A stretch of DNA of 56,771 nucleotides from an uncultured Pelagibacteraceae bacterium (GTDB lineage: Bacteria > Pseudomonadota > Alphaproteobacteria > Pelagibacterales > AG-422-B15): assembly GCA_902598405.1 (NCBI GenBank), contig CACKBQ010000008.1, positions 1 to 56,771 on the forward strand, in the 5' to 3' direction. The translations under genes were made by a program, and so were the position numbers. The notes under the pieces are model-generated. The model worked only from the letters and a program-made list of their open reading frames with translations. It did not search any database and was not told the DNA's origin. Shown piece by piece: positions 9,365-18,122 of this stretch. How positions within the stretch are numbered: position 1 is the stretch's first letter; the number at the start of each line of letters is the position of its first letter.

Positions 9365-10152
9365 TAAGCTGCTTCCTGTTCCTTGTTTTGTCTTATGATC
9401 TCATCCGCTAATCTTAAATATGCCTGACTACCGGCAGCCTTTTGATCATAAATTAATGCAGGCATACCAAATGAAGGAGCTTCTGAAACTCTTACGTTAC
9501 GGGGTATGATGGTTTCATATACTTGTTGACTTAAATGTTTTTTAACATCGTCAGCAACTTGTGAAGAAAGTTTATTTCTTGCATCGAACATTGTTAACAC
9601 TATTCCATCGATTGTTAAATTTTGATTTAGATTTTGTTTAACCCTATCAATTGTTTTTATTAACTGACTAAGACCTTCTAAAGCAAAAAATTCACATTGA
9701 AGTGGAACTATGACAGAGTCAGCTGCGGTCATTGCCATGACAGTGAGAAGACTTAAAGCTGGTGGACAATCAATAAAAACAAAACTAAAATCATTTAATG
9801 AGTTTTGGTCTATTAAAATTTTTTTAAGTGTAAAAGCTCTATCATTTACTTCAGCAAGTTCAGGTTCAATACCTGATAGATCCACAGTGGATGGAATGAT
9901 TTTTAAATTTTCTATTTCAGTATTTTGAATTGCATCAAATAAATTACATTGTGATGCAAGAACTTCATAAATTGAATTATTTCTGTTTTGATAATCTATA
10001 CCTAAACCTGTGCTAGCGTTTCCTTGAGGGTCTAGATCAATAATTAACACTTTTTCCCCAATAGCGGCTAAGGCTGTGGATAAGTTTATTGCTGTTGTAG
10101 TTTTTCCCACTCCACCTTTCTGATTTGAGATAGCTATTATTTTATTTTTCAT
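9364..10152 (-). CDS. parA: Chromosome partitioning ATPase ParA
   Basis: The 262-residue product has the deviant Walker A ISNQKGGVGKTTTAINL (from about residue 8), DLDPQGNASTGLG and FIDCPPALSLL. This is the Soj-type ParA without an N-terminal DNA-binding extension. It forms ATP-dependent dimers on the nucleoid and pulls ParB-parS complexes during origin segregation. It overlaps rsmG and parB by one base on each side, so the three are translationally linked. Confidence 0.98.
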   Translation of the reverse strand: MKNKIIAISNQKGGVGKTTTAINLSTALAAIGEKVLIIDLDPQGNASTGLGIDYQNRNNSIYEVLASQCNLFDAIQNTEIENLKIIPSTVDLSGIEPELAEVNDRAFTLKKILIDQNSLNDFSFVFIDCPPALSLLTVMAMTAADSVIVPLQCEFFALEGLSQLIKTIDRVKQNLNQNLTIDGIVLTMFDARNKLSSQVADDVKKHLSQQVYETIIPRNVRVSEAPSFGMPALIYDQKAAGSQAYLRLADEIIRQNKEQEAA

Positions 10153-10775
10153 TAAGTTATTGATTTTATTATATTTTTCAATTCCAAAATAAAAGATCCC
10201 CTTTCTCTTTCATTTTCATGCAATATATGAGTAAAATCCCAATATTTAGTAGCTTGCACGATCTCTTCATCTATATGTACACCTTTATGCAGAAGCAATG
10301 TAGTGTTTTTTTTGCATATATTATAACTAATTGATAATAAATGATTTAATTGGCTAACAGCTCTTGCTAAAATGATATCAAATTTTTTATTTTCAATTTT
10401 TTCTGCTTTAATGGGAATCACTTCAGTGTTTTTAAGATCTAAGTTAACAATACATTTATTAAGAAACGATACTCTTTTAGGTCTTTTTTCACACAAAAAA
10501 ACCTTATTTTTTGAGCCAAATAATATCGAAACTGGTATACCTGGAAGGCCAGCACCGCTGCCAATATCAATGATATCATTTCCATTGTTAGTTATAAACT
10601 GAACTAATCTTAGAGAATCATAAAAATGTCTTATCCAGATAAAGTTTTTATCATTCTTTGATATTAAGTTTTGGTCTTCTGCCAAAATCATTTCCCTGAA
10701 TTCAGCCAATTTTTCAATTGTTTCACGTGAAACATTTGGCAAGAGCTCTTTTAGAGCATCAGGCGAATCAATCAT
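10152..10775 (-). CDS. rsmG: 16S rRNA (guanine527-N7)-methyltransferase RsmG
   Basis: The 207-residue SAM-dependent methyltransferase is also known as GidB. IIDIGSGAGLPGIPVSILF is the SAM-binding motif I, and CEKRPKRVSFL follows in motif II. It methylates G527 of 16S rRNA. The N-terminal NVSRETIEKLAEF is partly dictated by a perfect parS site in the DNA (10719-10734), a known feature of this gene in many bacteria. It lies between mnmG and parA in the usual order. Confidence 0.96.
   Translation of the reverse strand: MIDSPDALKELLPNVSRETIEKLAEFREMILAEDQNLISKNDKNFIWIRHFYDSLRLVQFITNNGNDIIDIGSGAGLPGIPVSILFGSKNKVFLCEKRPKRVSFLNKCIVNLDLKNTEVIPIKAEKIENKKFDIILARAVSQLNHLLSISYNICKKNTTLLLHKGVHIDEEIVQATKYWDFTHILHENERERGSFILELKNIIKSIT
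10719..10734. promoter_or_regulatory. parS centromere site for ParB
   Basis: TGTTTCACGTGAAACA is a perfect match to the bacterial parS consensus and a perfect 16-bp palindrome. It lies inside rsmG, about 8.5 kb from the putative origin and 1.4 kb from parB. ParB should load here as a CTP-dependent clamp. I saw no second exact copy by eye in the window. Confidence 0.95.
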
Positions 10776-10785
10776 TATTTTGATA

Positions 10786-12654
10786 TTAAGCTAATTTTTG
10801 TGATTTAGCTTTGGTTTTTATATATGATAAAATAACACTGAGGGCCGCAGGTGTAACCCCATCAATTCTTGATGCTTGAGATAAGTTTTTAGGCTTAATT
10901 TTTGTAAGCTTTTCAATGATTTCTGTTGATAAACTGGGAATTAATTCATATTTAAGATTATGTGGAATTTCAACTTTTTCTTCTTTAGTAAGTGAAATTA
11001 TCTCACTTTCTTGCTTTTTAAGATAGCCTTTGTAATGAGCCTCCGTTGTTATTTGATCAAGAATTTCATTGCTATATTGCTTTAGATTTAAGTCAAAAAT
11101 CTCATCTATTTTATCAATATCGATATTAGGATAAGCTAATAAGTCAAAAGCTGATCTTTTTTTGCCATCTTGATTAATTTGAACTCCAATCTTTGAAAGT
11201 GCATTAGGTGTAACATATTGATTTTTAACAATTTTATTGACTTTTTCTAGTTCAATTTTTTTAGCTGAATACTTTTCATATCTGCGAGCCTCAACTAACC
11301 CTAAATTGTACCCAACCTCTGTTAATCTTAAATCTGCATTATCTGCTCTTAATAACAATCTGTATTCTGCCCTAGAAGTGAACATTCTGTAGGGCTCAGT
11401 AACCCCTTTTAGAGTTAAGTCGTCAATCATTACACCAATGTACGAGTCGTTTCTTGAAAAAACATGTTCTTTATTACTTAGGGATATTGCAGCATTCAAA
11501 CCTGCTACAAGCCCTTGCGCAGCAGCTTCCTCATAACCTGTTGTGCCATTTATTTGACCAGCAAGATAAAGACCTTTTATTTTTTTTGTTTCCAATGTTT
11601 GGTAAAGTTCTTGTGGATCAATAAAATCATATTCAATTGCATAACCATGCCTTACTATTTTAGCATTCTCTAAACCATTGATTTTACTTATAAATTCGTC
11701 CTGTACATCTGGCGGAAGAGAAGTTGAGATGCCATTTGGATATATTAAATCACTATCAAGTCCCTCTGGTTCTAAGAAAATTTGATGCCTCAATTTATCT
11801 GCAAATTTTACAACTTTATCTTCTACAGAAGGGCAATACCTTGGCCCTGTACCACTGATTTGACCTGAGTAAATAGCTGATTTTGTTATATTTTTTTGAA
11901 TTATATTGTGAACTGCCTCATTTGTATACGTCATGTGGCACGGTAATTGTTCATTATGAGTTTTTGTGGTTAAAAATGAAAAGTAAGAGTGCTCATCGTC
12001 AGATTCCTGTTTTTCAAGTTTAGAAAAATCTATTGTATTTTTATCCAGTCTCGCAGGTGTCCCAGTTTTTAAACGTCCAATATTAAAGCCAGTTTTATAG
12101 AGTGAGTCTGCAAGTCCTATTGAGGGAGAATCGCCATGTCTTCCAGCCGGAATAGTTTTGTCACCTAAGTGGATCAAGCCATTCAAAAATGTACCAGTTG
12201 TAATAATAACTTTTTTGGTAGATATTTTTTTACCACTTGCGCAAATCACACCAGCAATTTGTTTATTATTATCAAAAATTAAATCTTCTACAGGGTCAAA
12301 CAAAAGTTCTAAATTTTGTGTATTTTCAATCTCCTCCTGCATGTGTTTTTTATAGAGCTTTCTATCCGATTGAGCTCTTGGTCCTCTTACTGCAGGGCCT
12401 TTTGTTCTATTGAGTAATCTATATTGAATACTTGATAAATCAGCTATACGCCCCATTATTCCATCCAGAGCATCGATTTCCCTTACTAAATGGCCCTTAC
12501 CAAGACCACCGATTGCAGGGTTACAGGACATCTCACCAATGGTATCGAATTTATGGCTGATTAAGAGGGTTTTTGCACCAACACGTGCAGAAGTAGTCGC
12601 AGCTTCACAGCCAGCATGCCCTCCTCCAACTACAACAACATCATAACTAGTCAT
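10786..12654 (-). CDS. mnmG: tRNA uridine-5-carboxymethylaminomethyl modification enzyme MnmG
   Basis: The 622-residue FAD protein (GidA) starts with the dinucleotide-binding motif VVVGGGHAGCEAA. SCNPAIGGLGKGHLVREIDALDG and TGTFLNGLIHLGDKTIPAGR are family signatures, and the C-terminal helical domain ends in SRIDGVTPAALSVIL. With MnmE it modifies U34 of certain tRNAs using methylenetetrahydrofolate and ammonia or glycine. Its partner mnmE lies directly upstream in the same operon. Confidence 0.98.
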   Translation of the reverse strand: MTSYDVVVVGGGHAGCEAATTSARVGAKTLLISHKFDTIGEMSCNPAIGGLGKGHLVREIDALDGIMGRIADLSSIQYRLLNRTKGPAVRGPRAQSDRKLYKKHMQEEIENTQNLELLFDPVEDLIFDNNKQIAGVICASGKKISTKKVIITTGTFLNGLIHLGDKTIPAGRHGDSPSIGLADSLYKTGFNIGRLKTGTPARLDKNTIDFSKLEKQESDDEHSYFSFLTTKTHNEQLPCHMTYTNEAVHNIIQKNITKSAIYSGQISGTGPRYCPSVEDKVVKFADKLRHQIFLEPEGLDSDLIYPNGISTSLPPDVQDEFISKINGLENAKIVRHGYAIEYDFIDPQELYQTLETKKIKGLYLAGQINGTTGYEEAAAQGLVAGLNAAISLSNKEHVFSRNDSYIGVMIDDLTLKGVTEPYRMFTSRAEYRLLLRADNADLRLTEVGYNLGLVEARRYEKYSAKKIELEKVNKIVKNQYVTPNALSKIGVQINQDGKKRSAFDLLAYPNIDIDKIDEIFDLNLKQYSNEILDQITTEAHYKGYLKKQESEIISLTKEEKVEIPHNLKYELIPSLSTEIIEKLTKIKPKNLSQASRIDGVTPAALSVILSYIKTKAKSQKLA

Positions 12655-12657
12655 GAT

Positions 12658-12678
12658 TAAGTTAATTAAATTAACTTA
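12658..12678. repeat. 21-base AT-rich palindrome between mnmE and mnmG
   Basis: TAAGTTAATT (12658-12667) and AATTAACTTA (12669-12678) are perfect complements around one A. It fills much of the 48-base gap between the mnmE stop and the mnmG start, which is unusually long for this operon. It could be a regulator site for an internal promoter. Without G/C pairs it is a poor terminator. Confidence 0.35.
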
Positions 12679-12702
12679 GACTAATTGCAATGAATTATTT
12701 TT

Positions 12703-13998
12703 TTATTTACCGATGCAAAAATCTTTAAAAATAACTTCTAAATATTCTTCAACATCAACATGACCTGTTATTTTTCCGATTTCTTGAATGGCTAATCTTA
12801 ACTCTTCAACCATAAGTTCAGAATTAACTTTTAAATCTATACTTTTTGCGCTGAGTAAACTTTGTATTGAATTTTGAACACCTAGAATGTAACGAGTCTT
12901 TGTTGGTATTGTATCGGTGTAACTTATGAATTTGCTTGATACGTGCTCTGCAATTTTATTGATTAAATTATCAATACCACTTCCATTTGAAACTGAGATA
13001 TTGATACAGCCTTCTTTTTTATAATTATCATGCAAGTCACATTTATTTAGAACTGTAAGTCGATCCTTATATAACTCAACATCATTTGGATCATCAAATA
13101 ATTCCAAAACTAAATTTGCTTCCTTTATTTTACTTTGAGTTATTTCAATTCCTTTTTTTTCGATCTCATCTTCAGTGTCTCTTAAACCCGCAGTGTCTGT
13201 TAAAATGACTGGAAATCCAGCAATATTTAGCCTTACTTCAATCGCGTCTCTGGTCGTGCCCTCCCTATCAGACACAATTGCAACATCACGATTAGCGAGT
13301 GAATTTATCAAACTTGATTTGCCAACATTTGGAGATCCAATGATGGCGACTTTATAACCGTCTCTTAATATTTCTCCTTGATTGCGTTGTTTTAAGTGCT
13401 CATTCATTTCGTCTAAAAGTTTTTCAATTTTTGAATTGATGTTGTTAAGAACATTTTCAGGAATATCTTCATCTGCAAAATCTATATCCGCTTCGAGATA
13501 AGCAACTAACTCTATTAAAGACTTTCTCCATGATAAATATAATTTATTCAGTGAGCCATTCATCTGGGACAGTGCTTGATTATGTTGAATTTCAGTTTGC
13601 GCATTAATTAGATCACCCATGGCTTCAATTGCTGTTAGATCCATTTTGTTATTCACAAATGCTCTTTTTGAAAATTCACCAGGTTGAGCCAATCTTAACT
13701 GATCAATATTAGAAAGTGATTTAAGTAAAAGCTGAACAGTTGTATGGCCGCCATGCACATGAAACTCAACAACATCTTCACCTGTGAAACTTTTTGGTTT
13801 TGAGAAGAACACAGCAAGACCTTTGTCAATTAAGTTACCACTTTCTGGATCATAAAATTCTGATTTTGTTAAGACGTTTGAATCGAAGTGACTCTTTCTA
13901 GAAATTGTTTTAAGAGCGGTGAGCGCTAGATGTCCTGAGACTCTTACAACCGCTAACCCCGCAACACCGCTGGCAGTTGATAGTGCAAAAATTGTCAT
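12703..13998 (-). CDS. mnmE: tRNA modification GTPase MnmE
   Basis: The 431-residue product has the N-terminal folate-binding domain (TIFALSTASGVAGLAVVRVSG), a helical domain and an inserted G domain. The G domain has GSPNVGKSS (about residues 217-225), DREGTTRD, DTAGLRD and NKCD. It ends with CIGK, the conserved Cys-containing tail of the family. It works with MnmG on tRNA U34. Its start overlaps the ferredoxin stop by four bases. Confidence 0.97.
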   Translation of the reverse strand: MTIFALSTASGVAGLAVVRVSGHLALTALKTISRKSHFDSNVLTKSEFYDPESGNLIDKGLAVFFSKPKSFTGEDVVEFHVHGGHTTVQLLLKSLSNIDQLRLAQPGEFSKRAFVNNKMDLTAIEAMGDLINAQTEIQHNQALSQMNGSLNKLYLSWRKSLIELVAYLEADIDFADEDIPENVLNNINSKIEKLLDEMNEHLKQRNQGEILRDGYKVAIIGSPNVGKSSLINSLANRDVAIVSDREGTTRDAIEVRLNIAGFPVILTDTAGLRDTEDEIEKKGIEITQSKIKEANLVLELFDDPNDVELYKDRLTVLNKCDLHDNYKKEGCINISVSNGSGIDNLINKIAEHVSSKFISYTDTIPTKTRYILGVQNSIQSLLSAKSIDLKVNSELMVEELRLAIQEIGKITGHVDVEEYLEVIFKDFCIGK

Positions 13999-14315
13999 TT
14001 TTTTATTTGGAGATTTTCAGCGATACGGTCATTAATAAGATGTTCATTGATTACTTGGTCCACATCTTCTTCTGTTTTACATGAGTACCAAACATTATCT
14101 GGATAAACAACAAGTGTAGGACCAAATTCACAATGATCCAAACAGCCTGATGCATTTATTCTTATTTTCTTATCGGGGACCAATTCTTTTGTTTTTTTCT
14201 TCATATAAGCTCGCAGCACTGTGGAATTTTTAGAGGCACAACAACCTTTTGGATGACCATCAGGTCTTTGGTTTGTACAAAAAAATATGTGTCTTTCAAA
14301 AAATTTGTTAGTCAT
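13995..14315 (-). CDS. Thioredoxin-like [2Fe-2S] ferredoxin
   Basis: The 106-residue product carries Cys13, Cys25-Cys26, and Cys58/Cys62 in GCLDHCEFGP. This is the C-x(11-12)-C...C-x3-C arrangement of thioredoxin-fold 2Fe-2S ferredoxins. HIFFCTNQRPDGHPKGCC is the standard opening. It probably carries electrons in the cytoplasm; the partners are unknown. It is the first gene of the mnmE-mnmG-rsmG-parAB operon, so this operon starts at the 30-base spacer shared with the ogt-like gene. Confidence 0.85.
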   Translation of the reverse strand: MTNKFFERHIFFCTNQRPDGHPKGCCASKNSTVLRAYMKKKTKELVPDKKIRINASGCLDHCEFGPTLVVYPDNVWYSCKTEEDVDQVINEHLINDRIAENLQIKK

Positions 14316-14326
14316 AAGGTCAGAAA

Positions 14327-14334
14327 ATTATAAT
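14327..14334. promoter_or_regulatory. Overlapping divergent -10 elements for the ferredoxin and ogt-like genes
   Basis: ATTATAAT reads TATAAT on the plus strand (14329-14334) and TATAAT on the minus strand (14332-14327). It sits exactly in the middle of the 30-base spacer, 11 bases from each ATG. Both transcripts would have leaders of only a few bases. A weak -35 (TTGTTA, 14305-14310, 18-base spacer) exists for the plus direction; none is clear for the other. Confidence 0.6.
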
Positions 14335-14345
14335 ATCTTATATAT

Positions 14346-14801
14346 ATGAGCAGCTACGTTTTCAAATCAATCATTGGCAATATTGAGCTTGTCTCAAGCA
14401 AAAATAGAATAATTGCAGTTCATAGAACAAGGAAAAAAACCAACAAAACAGAGGATAAGCTTCTAAAAAGCTCTGCGCTTCAAATTAAAATGTATCTTGC
14501 GCGCAAAAGGCGATCCCTTAATTTTCCAACAAGACAAATGGGCACAAGATTTCAAAACCGTGTTTGGAATTATTTACAAAGGATACCTTATGGTAGAACA
14601 ACAACTTACGGCGATATTGCGAAGAAATTAAGAACATCGCCTCGAGCTGTTGGGGGCGCCTTAGGAAAAAATAATCTTATGATGACAGTTCCATGTCATA
14701 GAGTAGTTGGAAGTGACGGCAAACTCACAGGATTTACATCAGTGGGTGGATTAAGTACCAAAAGAAATTTACTGAACATTGAACAAAAAACTAAAAAATA
14801 A
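14346..14801 (+). CDS. Methylated-DNA--[protein]-cysteine S-methyltransferase (Ogt/MGMT family)
   Basis: The 151-residue product ends in the MGMT domain. FQNRVWNYLQRIPYGRTTTYGDIAKKL is the DNA-binding part, RAVGGALGKN follows, and VPCHRVVGSDGKL holds the alkyl-acceptor Cys. The protein removes O6-alkyl groups from guanine in a suicide reaction. The N-terminal part is short compared with E. coli Ogt but covers the usual domain. It ends 23 bases inside the apt reading frame. Confidence 0.92.
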   Translation: MSSYVFKSIIGNIELVSSKNRIIAVHRTRKKTNKTEDKLLKSSALQIKMYLARKRRSLNFPTRQMGTRFQNRVWNYLQRIPYGRTTTYGDIAKKLRTSPRAVGGALGKNNLMMTVPCHRVVGSDGKLTGFTSVGGLSTKRNLLNIEQKTKK

Positions 14802-15318
14802 ACTCAAAAAGAAAATTAGAGTAATTCCAAATTTCCCAAAAAAGGGTATTCAGTTTCAAGACATAACTTCAATCACAGACAGCAAGTCGCTTTTTACCGA
14901 AGTTGTTAATGAAATTTCTAAATATTGTAAAAAAAATAAATTTACTAAAGTAGCTGGTATAGAGGCGAGAGGCTTCATCTTTGGATCAGCTATTGCCTAC
15001 AAGCTTGGCTTACCTTTTATTCCAATAAGAAAAAAAGGGAAACTTCCAGGAAAAATAGTCAAGCAAACATACAAGTTAGAGTATGGAATAGATGAAATCC
15101 AAGTACACAAATATTCTATCACTTCCAAAGATAAAGTTTTGATTGTCGATGACTTAATTGCAACCGGCGGAACAGCTGACGCGGCCGCAAAGCTAATTTC
15201 AAAACTTGGGGTAAAGAAAATTGAATTTTTTATGATAATTGATTTATGGAACCTCAAAGGCTCAAAAAAGATTTCTAAAAAATATCAGATAAGGTCGTTG
15301 ATGGAGGCGGAAGGATAA
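14779..15318 (+). CDS. apt: Adenine phosphoribosyltransferase
   Basis: The 179-residue product converts adenine and PRPP to AMP. IRVIPNFPKKGIQFQDIT is the family N-terminal block, GIEARGFIFGSAIAYKLG the middle one, and VLIVDDLIATGGTADAA the PRPP-binding loop. The start is a TTG at 14779, giving a 12-residue Lys-rich lead before IRVIP; no ATG is available nearby. It overlaps the ogt-like gene by 23 bases, so its translation is probably coupled. It ends one base from the convergent rho stop. Confidence 0.95.
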   Translation: MNKKLKNKLKKKIRVIPNFPKKGIQFQDITSITDSKSLFTEVVNEISKYCKKNKFTKVAGIEARGFIFGSAIAYKLGLPFIPIRKKGKLPGKIVKQTYKLEYGIDEIQVHKYSITSKDKVLIVDDLIATGGTADAAAKLISKLGVKKIEFFMIIDLWNLKGSKKISKKYQIRSLMEAEG

Positions 15319-15319
15319 T

Positions 15320-16585
15320 CTACTTATTCATTGACTGAAAGAAATCAGCATTATCTTTAGTTTCTTTCAGTTTACCGAGTAAGAACTCGATAGAGTCCAT
15401 TGTTCCCATTGGGTTCAAAATACGTCTGAGAACATACATTTTCTGAAGCTCGTCTTTATCAAGCAGTATCTCTTCTTTTCGAGTACCAGACTTAGTAATA
15501 TCAATTGCAGGATATATTCTTTTATCAGCAACTTTTCTATCCAATATAATTTCTGAGTTTCCAGTACCTTTAAATTCCTCAAAAATTACCTCATCCATTC
15601 TACTTCCTGTATCTATCAGAGCAGTTGAAATAATAGTTAATGAACCGCCATCTTCAATGTTTCTAGCTGCACCAAAGAATCGCTTTGGTCTTTGAAGTGC
15701 ATTGGCATCAACACCACCAGTTAAAACTTTTCCTGAACTTGGAACAACCGTATTGTAAGCACGACCCAATCTTGTAATGGAGTCTAGAAGAATAACAACA
15801 TCCTTTTTATGCTCTACTAATCTTTTTGCTTTATTGATCACCATTTCAGCAACCTGCACATGACGTGATGCAGGCTCATCAAATGTTGAGCTGACAACCT
15901 CTCCTTTTACAGAGCGTTGCATGTCAGTAACTTCCTCTGGTCTCTCATCAATTAATAGAACCATCAAATAACATTCAGGATGATTATCAGTAATTGAATG
16001 TGCAATATTCTGAAGTAAGACTGTTTTACCTGTTCTTGGCGGTGAAACAATAAGTGCTCTTTGCCCCTTACCGATTGGCGCAACCAGGTCAATTACTCTT
16101 GAACTTTGATCACTTGCTGGTTTTTCAGTTTCTAATCTGATTTGCTCATCTGGATAAAGAGGTGTCAGATTATCAAAGTTAATTTTGTTTCTACTTTTTT
16201 CGGTTGCTTCGTAGTTGATTGTATCAATTTTTAATAATGCAAAATAACGTTCACCATCCTTTGGCGCTCTAATTGGACCTTCAATAGTGTCTCCTGATCT
16301 TAATCCAAATCTTTTAATTTGACTTGGACTTACATAAATATCATCAGGACCTGGAAGATAATTGGCCTCCATTGATCTTAAAAAACCAAACCCGTCCTGT
16401 AAAACTTCTAAAACACCTTCTCCGTCAATATCTTTGCTGTCACTCGCAAGAGTTTTCAGTATTTCAAACAGCATATCTTGTGTACGCATTGAACTGGCAT
16501 TTTCAACACCAAGTTCCTCCGCATAAACAAGAAGTTCTTGTGGAGTTTTTTTCTTAAGGTCTCTTAATTTTAAGTTTTTAGCCAT
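15320..16585 (-). CDS. rho: Transcription termination factor Rho
   Basis: The 421-residue product has the N-terminal helical and cold-shock-like RNA-binding domains ([15 protein letters not shown]). The hexameric ATPase core has Walker A in [13 protein letters not shown] and Walker B in [16 protein letters not shown], and [20 protein letters not shown] is the Q-loop region. With almost no intrinsic terminators and convergent genes abutting throughout the window, Rho probably carries much of the termination load. That is inference. Confidence 0.98.
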   Translation of the reverse strand: MAKNLKLRDLKKKTPQELLVYAEELGVENASSMRTQDMLFEILKTLASDSKDIDGEGVLEVLQDGFGFLRSMEANYLPGPDDIYVSPSQIKRFGLRSGDTIEGPIRAPKDGERYFALLKIDTINYEATEKSRNKINFDNLTPLYPDEQIRLETEKPASDQSSRVIDLVAPIGKGQRALIVSPPRTGKTVLLQNIAHSITDNHPECYLMVLLIDERPEEVTDMQRSVKGEVVSSTFDEPASRHVQVAEMVINKAKRLVEHKKDVVILLDSITRLGRAYNTVVPSSGKVLTGGVDANALQRPKRFFGAARNIEDGGSLTIISTALIDTGSRMDEVIFEEFKGTGNSEIILDRKVADKRIYPAIDITKSGTRKEEILLDKDELQKMYVLRRILNPMGTMDSIEFLLGKLKETKDNADFFQSMNK

Positions 16586-16662
16586 TCGTTTTGATGATGA
16601 TGATAATGTGGAAAATAGTTTGGAAGCTGCTTTCTAACCGTAATCGTTAAATATAGCAAGTT

Positions 16663-17106
16663 TTATATTGGTTTAAAAATAACCAGAAATACGACAATTA
16701 TCATCAAAACCGTTGGAAATTCATTGATAATTCTAAAAAAACGCTCTGATTTTGGCCTTTTATCCTCTTGAAACTCTCTTGTTAGTTTTGAGAAATACCC
16801 ATGCACTCCAGACATGAGAATCACAAATATGATTTTTAATTGAAGCCATAATTGAGACAGCGCATCAATGCCCAAATTTGATATCAACGCTAAACCAAAT
16901 AGCCATGAAAATATCATTGCTGGATTCATAATTATTTTAAGTAAACGAAGTTCCATCAATTTGAAAGTCTCTGACGAGTCAGACCCCACCTCTTTACTCC
17001 AATGGTAAACAAATAATCTTGGCAAATATAATAAACCCGCCATCCATGCTATAACGCTGATAATGTGTAAACTAAGAAATAAATTATATAAAAAAATTGA
17101 ATTCAT
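16663..17106 (-). CDS. hemJ: Protoporphyrinogen IX oxidase HemJ
   Basis: The 147-residue membrane protein has about four hydrophobic helices. LFLSLHIISVIAWMAGLLYLPRLFVYH includes the conserved His and the WMAGLLYLPRLFVYH signature of HemJ (UPF0093). It oxidises protoporphyrinogen IX, replacing HemG/HemY, as in most alphaproteobacteria. It is the last gene of the hemE-hemH-hemJ operon and overlaps hemH by four bases (ATGA). Confidence 0.93.
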   Translation of the reverse strand: MNSIFLYNLFLSLHIISVIAWMAGLLYLPRLFVYHWSKEVGSDSSETFKLMELRLLKIIMNPAMIFSWLFGLALISNLGIDALSQLWLQLKIIFVILMSGVHGYFSKLTREFQEDKRPKSERFFRIINEFPTVLMIIVVFLVIFKPI

Positions 17107-18122
17107 CTTAATTCTTGATCACATTGCTTGAACGTAGCTGGACATATTTTTTGCCTGATATTACCGCTCTCAATTTTCTCCGACTCACTAACTATTTCAG
17201 ATAAGCTTTCTATAAATGTTTGATCAATATTTAAGGACTCGGATCTATAATAATGCTTACAACCTAGTTCGCTTGCAAGTTCTTGATACTCGATATCTAG
17301 TTCAACGAGTGTTTCAGAGTGATCCGAGACAAACGCAATTGGAACAATAACTAATGCCCTATCTTCGCTAATTGCATTTTCAATTTCATTTGGTGTTGTT
17401 GGTTCCAGCCATTTAACTGGGGTAACTTTACTTTGGTAAGCCAAAACATGATCTTCATAACCATGAATGCCCTGCATGACCGCCTTGACTGTTTGCTCCA
17501 CTTGCCACTGATATGGGTCACCTTTTTTAATGATTGATACGGGTAAACTATGAGCGGAAAACAGAACTCTTACTTTCTTATCTTTGATGTTGTTTATTTT
17601 GTCTTGGATTAGTTTTTGATGGGCTTTTATTAGTTTCGCGTCATATGGATAACAACAGGTGTATTTTGTTTCTATATTTAATTCCTGATTTTGGGCTTCC
17701 TTGAACCATGCGTCCAGAGAAGATTTTGTTGTTGTTGTGGAGTACTGTGGATACAGGGGGAGTAAAAATATTTTGTCTGGGTTATAGTCTTTGACTTTTG
17801 AAACGACCTCGGCTGTCATTGGATGCCAATATCTCATACAAACAAATACCTTGTTCTCAATGCCTTTGTTTTTTAACTCTTTCTGAAGGGCCCCTGCTTG
17901 GGAGTTGGTAATTTCAAGAATAGGGGATTTACCGCCTATTTCTGCATAAATTTCAGTAGCTTCTTTGGTGCGACGAGAAGATATAAGTCTTGCCAATAAA
18001 TACCTGAAGGGATTTGGAAGTCTAAAGATGTTGGGATCATTAAACAGATTAAATAAAAAAGGTTTTACGCTTTCTTGTTTATCTGGTCCACCCAAGTTAA
18101 ACAAAACGACCGCTGTTTTCAT
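17103..18122 (-). CDS. hemH: Ferrochelatase
   Basis: The 339-residue product inserts iron into protoporphyrin IX. VVLFNLGGPDKQESVKPFLFNLFNDP is the family start. FSAHSLP holds the catalytic His, and PIAFVSDHSETLVELDIEY the acidic metal-path residues. It overlaps hemE and hemJ by four bases each, so three late haem steps are encoded together by the origin. Confidence 0.97.
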   Translation of the reverse strand: MKTAVVLFNLGGPDKQESVKPFLFNLFNDPNIFRLPNPFRYLLARLISSRRTKEATEIYAEIGGKSPILEITNSQAGALQKELKNKGIENKVFVCMRYWHPMTAEVVSKVKDYNPDKIFLLPLYPQYSTTTTKSSLDAWFKEAQNQELNIETKYTCCYPYDAKLIKAHQKLIQDKINNIKDKKVRVLFSAHSLPVSIIKKGDPYQWQVEQTVKAVMQGIHGYEDHVLAYQSKVTPVKWLEPTTPNEIENAISEDRALVIVPIAFVSDHSETLVELDIEYQELASELGCKHYYRSESLNIDQTFIESLSEIVSESEKIESGNIRQKICPATFKQCDQELR

